Below, one piece after another: positions 59,475-64,000 of a stretch of DNA of 64,000 nt (positions are counted from its first letter, which is position 1; each line of letters opens with the position of its first letter). A model generated the notes under the pieces. The model did no database searches and was not told the origin of the DNA. It worked only from the letters and a program-made list of their open reading frames with translations. The DNA is taken from positions 131,565,113-131,629,112 of the forward strand of contig OX104127.1 of assembly GCA_944470555.2 (NCBI GenBank). Reading direction: 5' to 3'. Source of the stretch: Heterobilharzia americana. Its lineage: Eukaryota > Platyhelminthes > Trematoda > Strigeidida > Schistosomatidae. Made by a program: the position numbers and the translations under genes.

Positions 59475-60185
59475 ATATCCAGGCAATATCTAGGTATCCA
59501 AATAAGAGCCGATAGTTCAAAAGTGGTTGATCGTTTTCATCCAGCACAACAGCGGAAAATTGAAACTGTCATCAAATAAAAAAATATGATCTGTTGAATA
59601 AGTAATCAAGGAACAACGACACCATTTTCATGTATTGGAAATTCTAGCTGAAATCTAATCTAAATAATATTCTAGCCAAAAATGAGCTAATCTGTGGAAA
59701 AACAATCTCAACTATAGATAGTTCGCATTCTATATTTTCATTATAATAATTGATTCAGGTGATCTGAGTGAGAAGTTCTGTAGGTTCGAATTGAGAATCA
59801 TTTTTGTCTGAAGACAGAATTACTATGAGAAGTAAGATATTTTTTACCTGAAGGTATTTTACAATCGCATTCCTATGCTTTCATGAGTCATACTGTATTG
59901 TTTGAGACCAGAATATTAAGAATAAATATATTCATTCCTGCCTCATAAATGTCAAAGTTGCTATACTGAAATTCACACAAGTATAATGATTTGAAAGAAG
60001 TATTTTATTCCCATAAGACGTAAAACTCAAACAGCTTTTTCATTTAGGCACAACTATTTATACATAAATTAGTTTAAGCCTCGAGTTAGTCACCATGGGA
60101 CTAACAAAGTTACTTCACCCGTAGCTTAAGAGTTAAACTTGGGGACTGTGGTCGAATATAATACTATTTCAATTGATTTATTAGA
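59475..60185. other. Non-coding stretch
   Basis: Nothing recognised. Confidence 0.5.
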
Positions 60186-60189
60186 ATTA

Positions 60190-60340
60190 CCAAACAGTGA
60201 TGTAATATTATTTACTGGATTAAGTTTTGGACAAAATATATTGTCCATAGTCATATCAAGATAACGCAAATATCCGAAACAGATGCTGAATCATTCCTGT
60301 TGCATGTATTTGCTGCTGATTTGATAAACATAGATTCCTA
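60190..60340 (-). mobile_element. PLE-associated fragment
   Basis: Homologous to 40870-41070 (both read NTCNRN.SASV.DI on the minus strand and share TTGTCCATA.TCATATCA). Its place within a PLE is inferred only from the 40.7-kb remnant. Confidence 0.45.
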
Positions 60341-60344
60341 TCCA

Positions 60345-60925
60345 TCCACTAAGTTAATTTTAAGAACTGTCATTCTGTTCTATTTTGTTATCTGTTATTG
60401 CATGAATGGCTACGACAGAGCTTTTTCTAGATTCTTTATTTTACTAGGATCTACCAATCTTGATTTAGCTATGCTTTTAGTACAAGGTTAGCCTAATTAA
60501 CCCTGCTCAACCACTCTGGCCTGTGTATTTAACCCCAAAACTGTTGGGAGTTGGTAAACTAAATTATTCTGTTCAACTGAATCAGCAGGATCTGTTAAGC
60601 TACAAAGCTTATTTCAGATTGAGTTTTTAGATTCAAATGTCATCCTAATCTCAGTCTAACTGGGAATCCTGAGTTAGTTCTCTGTCATGCTTTCCTCTTA
60701 TTTTATTACTGTGGGGATTTTGAGTTCTCTCTTCACAGTATTGCCACTATTATTATTAACATTACAACGGTTATCATTAATGCCTGTGTTACTAAAATTA
60801 CCCAGATTTTTCCTACAATTACTCAGGAATTTATCAGTTAATTTAGGAGAGTAATTACTGGGGAGTAAAATGTCCTTAGTGTGCCTAGTTTCTTGTCTTA
60901 GATCTTCTGTTTAACTGGTAAGTTT
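60345..60925. other. Non-coding stretch
   Basis: Nothing recognised. Confidence 0.5.
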
Positions 60926-60929
60926 CTTG

Positions 60930-61330
60930 ACCCCAGTACATCAACATTTTATTAAGCCGCCGTCTACTGACATAGGGTGATATGGTTTAAAGTCCAAGCA
61001 GCGATTCGAGTATGAATGTTTTCTATAAACACTAATGTCTAAACTACCGTCTTGTTTCCGTTTTATTCTGCAATCCAATATCGTTAATTCTCTTACACCA
61101 TTTTCCGATTCATTTGTAAAGTGGATGGCGTAGACTCCTGAATTTGTATGTGTAATGAAACTATTTATGTGCTGCGATTTCAATATACTAAACATGGTGA
61201 TAAAACAGTTTCACTATCATACGTATAATGAATCAACCGGAAAAACAACGCGAAGTTGAGCGGAAAGTAAGGTCTTCTTCAGTGCTTTGTCCAGTCACTT
61301 CTTAAGTAACTACCATAAATCCAATATTCA
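60930..61330 (-). mobile_element. PLE fragment, RT region after YVDD
   Basis: Minus-strand frame 61195-60941 encodes ELTILDCRIKRKQDGSLDIS and VYRKHSYSNRCLDF, the block that follows the catalytic motif in PLE RTs and matches LDCLVKRNGKGG of the 57-kb copy. Just upstream (61330-61205) sits a terminal-repeat-like stretch with GCACTGAAGAAGACC but no GAAA box. Confidence 0.7.
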
Positions 61331-61419
61331 TAATCAATAGTGGAGAATATTAGTAGCTCAGGTGGATGGTCTTGGCTGTATTGTGTTCCCTGAGCCAGCT
61401 CATAATCATTGCCTACTTT

Positions 61420-61870
61420 GGAACAGTAAGGGCTTCTTCTTTGAAATCCTTAGGCCTCATGTTCCTCTCAATGAATCTTGAAGCATAGCACTCTCGAATA
61501 TCACTCTTCGAAGTATTTCTGGCTCCTCATTTACTACACAATCCGTACGAATTCTTCTAATTCGAGTGCATAGTTAATGAATTAGATTTCTTTTCCTGAC
61601 CAGTGCAACCTAGCTTTGAAAATGAGTATATTGACCATTCCAGGTTTGTTGTCTTTAAGTCGATCTCTTTAGGTAACCATCACGTCTTCATCTCAATAGA
61701 ATGTCGAATAAGTGGAATTCTGAGTTATATTCAGTTTCCATGGTAAATTTAATTGACTTATGACATTCATTGAACTTTCGTAGCATTTCTTCAGCGTTAC
61801 TAAATGGAATACTTCATCCGACTGTCAAGCATCTAATGGAATTTTATCAAGGAAGGACGTCGAGCTCACA
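61420..61870 (-). mobile_element. PLE fragment of a second subfamily
   Basis: Minus strand: KFNECHKSIKFTMETEYNSE, FDILLR-stop-RRDGYLKRST, TWNGQYTHF, VRKRNLIH and RIRRI. This is collinear with the 49.2-49.7-kb PLE (FNNCHSALEFVIETELESG, RKPTWNGQL, MRKSNLIHSLCYRMRNI). Several in-frame stops. It is the same protein region as the neighbouring fragment but from another subfamily. Confidence 0.7.
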
Positions 61871-61944
61871 GTCCAATATTCTGTGAATTGTTTTGCTGAT
61901 AATTATGGAAAGAAATTCAAGAATTTAATCTATATAACATTTGT

Positions 61945-62250
61945 TTGGAGGTTTGTGGGGATTTATTCATTGATTTCAGGTTGGTATAAGTCATGGAGTG
62001 GCACGCGTTGGGGAATCATTGGAAAATCAAAAGCACTGAATAACTGCTTCGTCGTAGCATGGGACTCCCCATGAATGTACACCCATAAACCCAATGAGGG
62101 TCGAACACAAGCCATTGGGCCAGAATCGAATGCGCCACATTTCCTACTTCTATCAGTTCATGATACATAGTGATCTCTATCGAATGCTATCATTCAGTAA
62201 CTTTCTTCATGTCCAACTTGGTTTGCTTCATAGGTTATAACTTCTCATTA
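61945..62250 (-). repeat. S2 hammerhead SINE, copy 8, degenerate
   Basis: Minus strand: stem II GTCCCATGCTACGAC recognisable, CUGANGA replaced by GGGGA, GAAG for GAAA, CAGTGCTTTTG, tail CAATGATTCCCC. Inactive. Confidence 0.6.
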
Positions 62251-62309
62251 AAATTTTGTGAAATCATGTCTTCAAACAAGTCACTAGTGAGCATTAGGCA
62301 GTAATGCAG

Positions 62310-62345
62310 TTTGGAGGTTTGTGGGATTTATTTATTGGTACTGCT
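62310..62345 (-). repeat. S2 SINE tail fragment
   Basis: Only the terminal AATAAATCCCACAAACCTCC piece on the minus strand. Confidence 0.4.
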
Positions 62346-62489
62346 TAAAGGTGAACAATAGACTGATATCAATCAACATCTCAGAGTTACTAGTGGATCA
62401 AGCAATCAAAGGCGTCATTCAAAGTTTGCACAATTCTATGTTTTTCAACTGGATAACCAATCAATGTATCTAATCTAGTCCTACAGAAG

Positions 62490-62680
62490 GTCAGCTGCAA
62501 CCCAAATAGCTAGATGCTAACGTCGCTGACTGCAACACTGAATGACTTGGGTTCAAATCTCAGGCGGGATATCAGTTCCCTTGAGGTTGCAGACATACAC
62601 TGCTGACGAGTGCCCTCAGGCATCAAACCTAGGTCCACAGCTTCTTGCTGATTGCCTCCATTCAACTAACAAACTTCATC
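62490..62680 (+). repeat. S3 hammerhead SINE, plus copy
   Basis: Head with CCCAAATAGCTAGATGC and B-box-like GGGTTCAAATCTC, TTGAGGTTGCAGACATACAC, then CTGACGA 62603-62609, stem II GTGC/GCAT, CAAA 62624-62627 (G12 to C), perfect palindrome ACCTAGGT and GTC 62633-62635. One core lesion. Confidence 0.7.
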
Positions 62681-62689
62681 TTCATATCC

Positions 62690-64000
62690 AAAATAACAAA
62701 GTGTTCAATTTTAACCTACTATAGTTGTATATTTACAAAGTTTCATAGATTTTTTTCAACAACAGTAAACCAATAATTTCAATTCGGTGTATTCTGATTT
62801 ATTAACAATCATTCTGTATCATTTGTGCATACATGCTCAATATCCATATTTACGACTACTTTTATTACCCCTCACAGCCAATTTAATATAGGCATATCTT
62901 GAGTTGACATGACAACCTCATGCGATGTTTTAACTCATGCCATTTAGATCTCTACTAATCAGTTTTATGTATCATCGTATAGAATAACTCTCGGTAAATT
63001 TGTGTCAGTTTGAGTTGTTATTAGTCACGTATTTTGCGTAGAATTTTCAGTTTCATAATCCTACTAGAATTATGAACGTACCGTATTATCATCTTTTCGA
63101 ACCTGCTGTTCATGAATAGGGTTCATTTTAGAAAGTAAATGATTTCATATGCACTCTAGTTTTTATTTCTATTCATATGATAGCTTGCCTACTGTTATGT
63201 TATGTTGAAGCTGAATGGAAAAAAGGCTATTCAGTGTCTGAATACTTTCTTACATTTCAAAACAGTTAAGAGAACTGATTGCAGTCTGTTGTCTAATGCC
63301 AGCTGGTAGCTGAATTCTTTTGATCACTTCCATACTTTGGTCACTGGACTTCGAGTTAATTAACTGGTGAGAAAAGATATTTCAAAAAGAAGTTTTATTA
63401 TTGAAGAAACCACTGATAGTCAACTAGCATTGGATAAGTGTTCTGTTTCACTTTCATATGTATACAATAGTGAATTTCACTCATCTCATATGAACTCGAA
63501 AGCGCAACATTCCTATCTCACAAGCTAGTGCGCTAGGATCTTGTCTTTGAGTAAAGAAACTGATTACCTGTTTCAGAATATAGTGGATTTATAGCTGTAA
63601 TGCTAAACGCATTGAATCTGAAAAATCGATATGTAACCACTTCAAGCTAATAGACAAAATAATGTAGCACTACCGTTATCTGGCATGTTACCGTGTGAGC
63701 GTATCTTATCGGGCATGGTAGATGAAAGATATTACAATAAGTGAAGAAATTAATCAAAATTACTCATCCTACAAACTGTTTGAAAGGAATAATGACCAAT
63801 AACATCAGTCATACCACATAAAGCTTATGTAGAAACACGACGCATACCGGTTCTTGCGTTTAGTCGACTGGTTTCAATCACGTATCACTAAATTTGAGTC
63901 AGCCTCAGGTTATTATTTACTTGATATGGTATAATGATATAATTTTCATGCTGAGTTTTTCACAGACCAATATTTGGTCCAGTACAAAAATGCACACTGT
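62690..64000. other. Non-coding stretch to window end
   Basis: AT-rich; no element or coding frame recognised. Confidence 0.5.

Overview
The window reads as a repeat-dominated intergenic or intronic stretch of a flatworm genome, most likely a schistosome or close relative. The reasons are an AT-rich background, several copies of a tRNA-derived SINE whose 3' half has the layout of the known schistosome hammerhead-ribozyme SINE (SM-alpha type), RTE-like and CR1-like non-LTR retrotransposons, and many Penelope-like elements (PLEs). I find no convincing host protein-coding gene, rRNA, functional tRNA or CRISPR array. Every long open frame I could interpret belongs to a retroelement, and all of these are broken by stops or frameshifts. 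Species identity and element names are not claimed.

Layout. 1-110: edge fragment of an RTE-like element (minus). 180-2150: inverted PLE terminal repeat with a hammerhead motif, then a decayed PLE (plus). 3655-4590: non-LTR 3' end, PLE terminal fragment and a hammerhead SINE. 8245-8720: dispersed repeat. 9125-12041: near full-length RTE-like element A (plus). 12.6-20.1 kb: SINE relics in otherwise plain sequence. 21.3-22.6 kb (plus, copy B) and 25.24-26.25 kb (minus, copy C): a close inverted pair of RTE-like 3' ends. 27.9-29.9 kb: SINEs with hammerhead motifs. 32.5-33.3 kb (copy D) and 35.95-39.1 kb (copy E): RTE-like elements (minus). 40.4-48.1 kb: PLE relic and many SINEs. 48.1-50.4 kb: two PLE parts, tail to tail. 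51.3-53.96 kb: CR1-like element (plus). 54.0-55.3 kb: SINE and PLE end fragments. 56.31-58.97 kb: PLE flanked by 755-bp inverted arms. 59.2-62.7 kb: SINEs and stacked PLE fragments. The remainder is featureless AT-rich DNA.

How the parts relate. The autonomous-type elements supply reverse transcriptase with either an APE-type endonuclease (RTE-like, CR1-like) or a GIY-YIG endonuclease (PLE). The tRNA-headed SINEs have no coding capacity and would depend on such enzymes. The main point of interest is RNA self-cleavage: three different SINE families and the PLE terminal repeats each carry hammerhead architecture (CUGANGA, stem II, GAAA, palindromic stem III, NUH site). The best-preserved catalytic cores lie at 333-371 (minus, PLE) and 27981-28013 (minus, SINE family 3). 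A second point is that RTE copies A, B and C share a frameshift and B and C also share a mutated catalytic motif, so disabled source copies appear to have kept amplifying.

Limits. Everything was read by eye. Boundaries are approximate to about 10-30 bases, identities were not computed and no database was searched.
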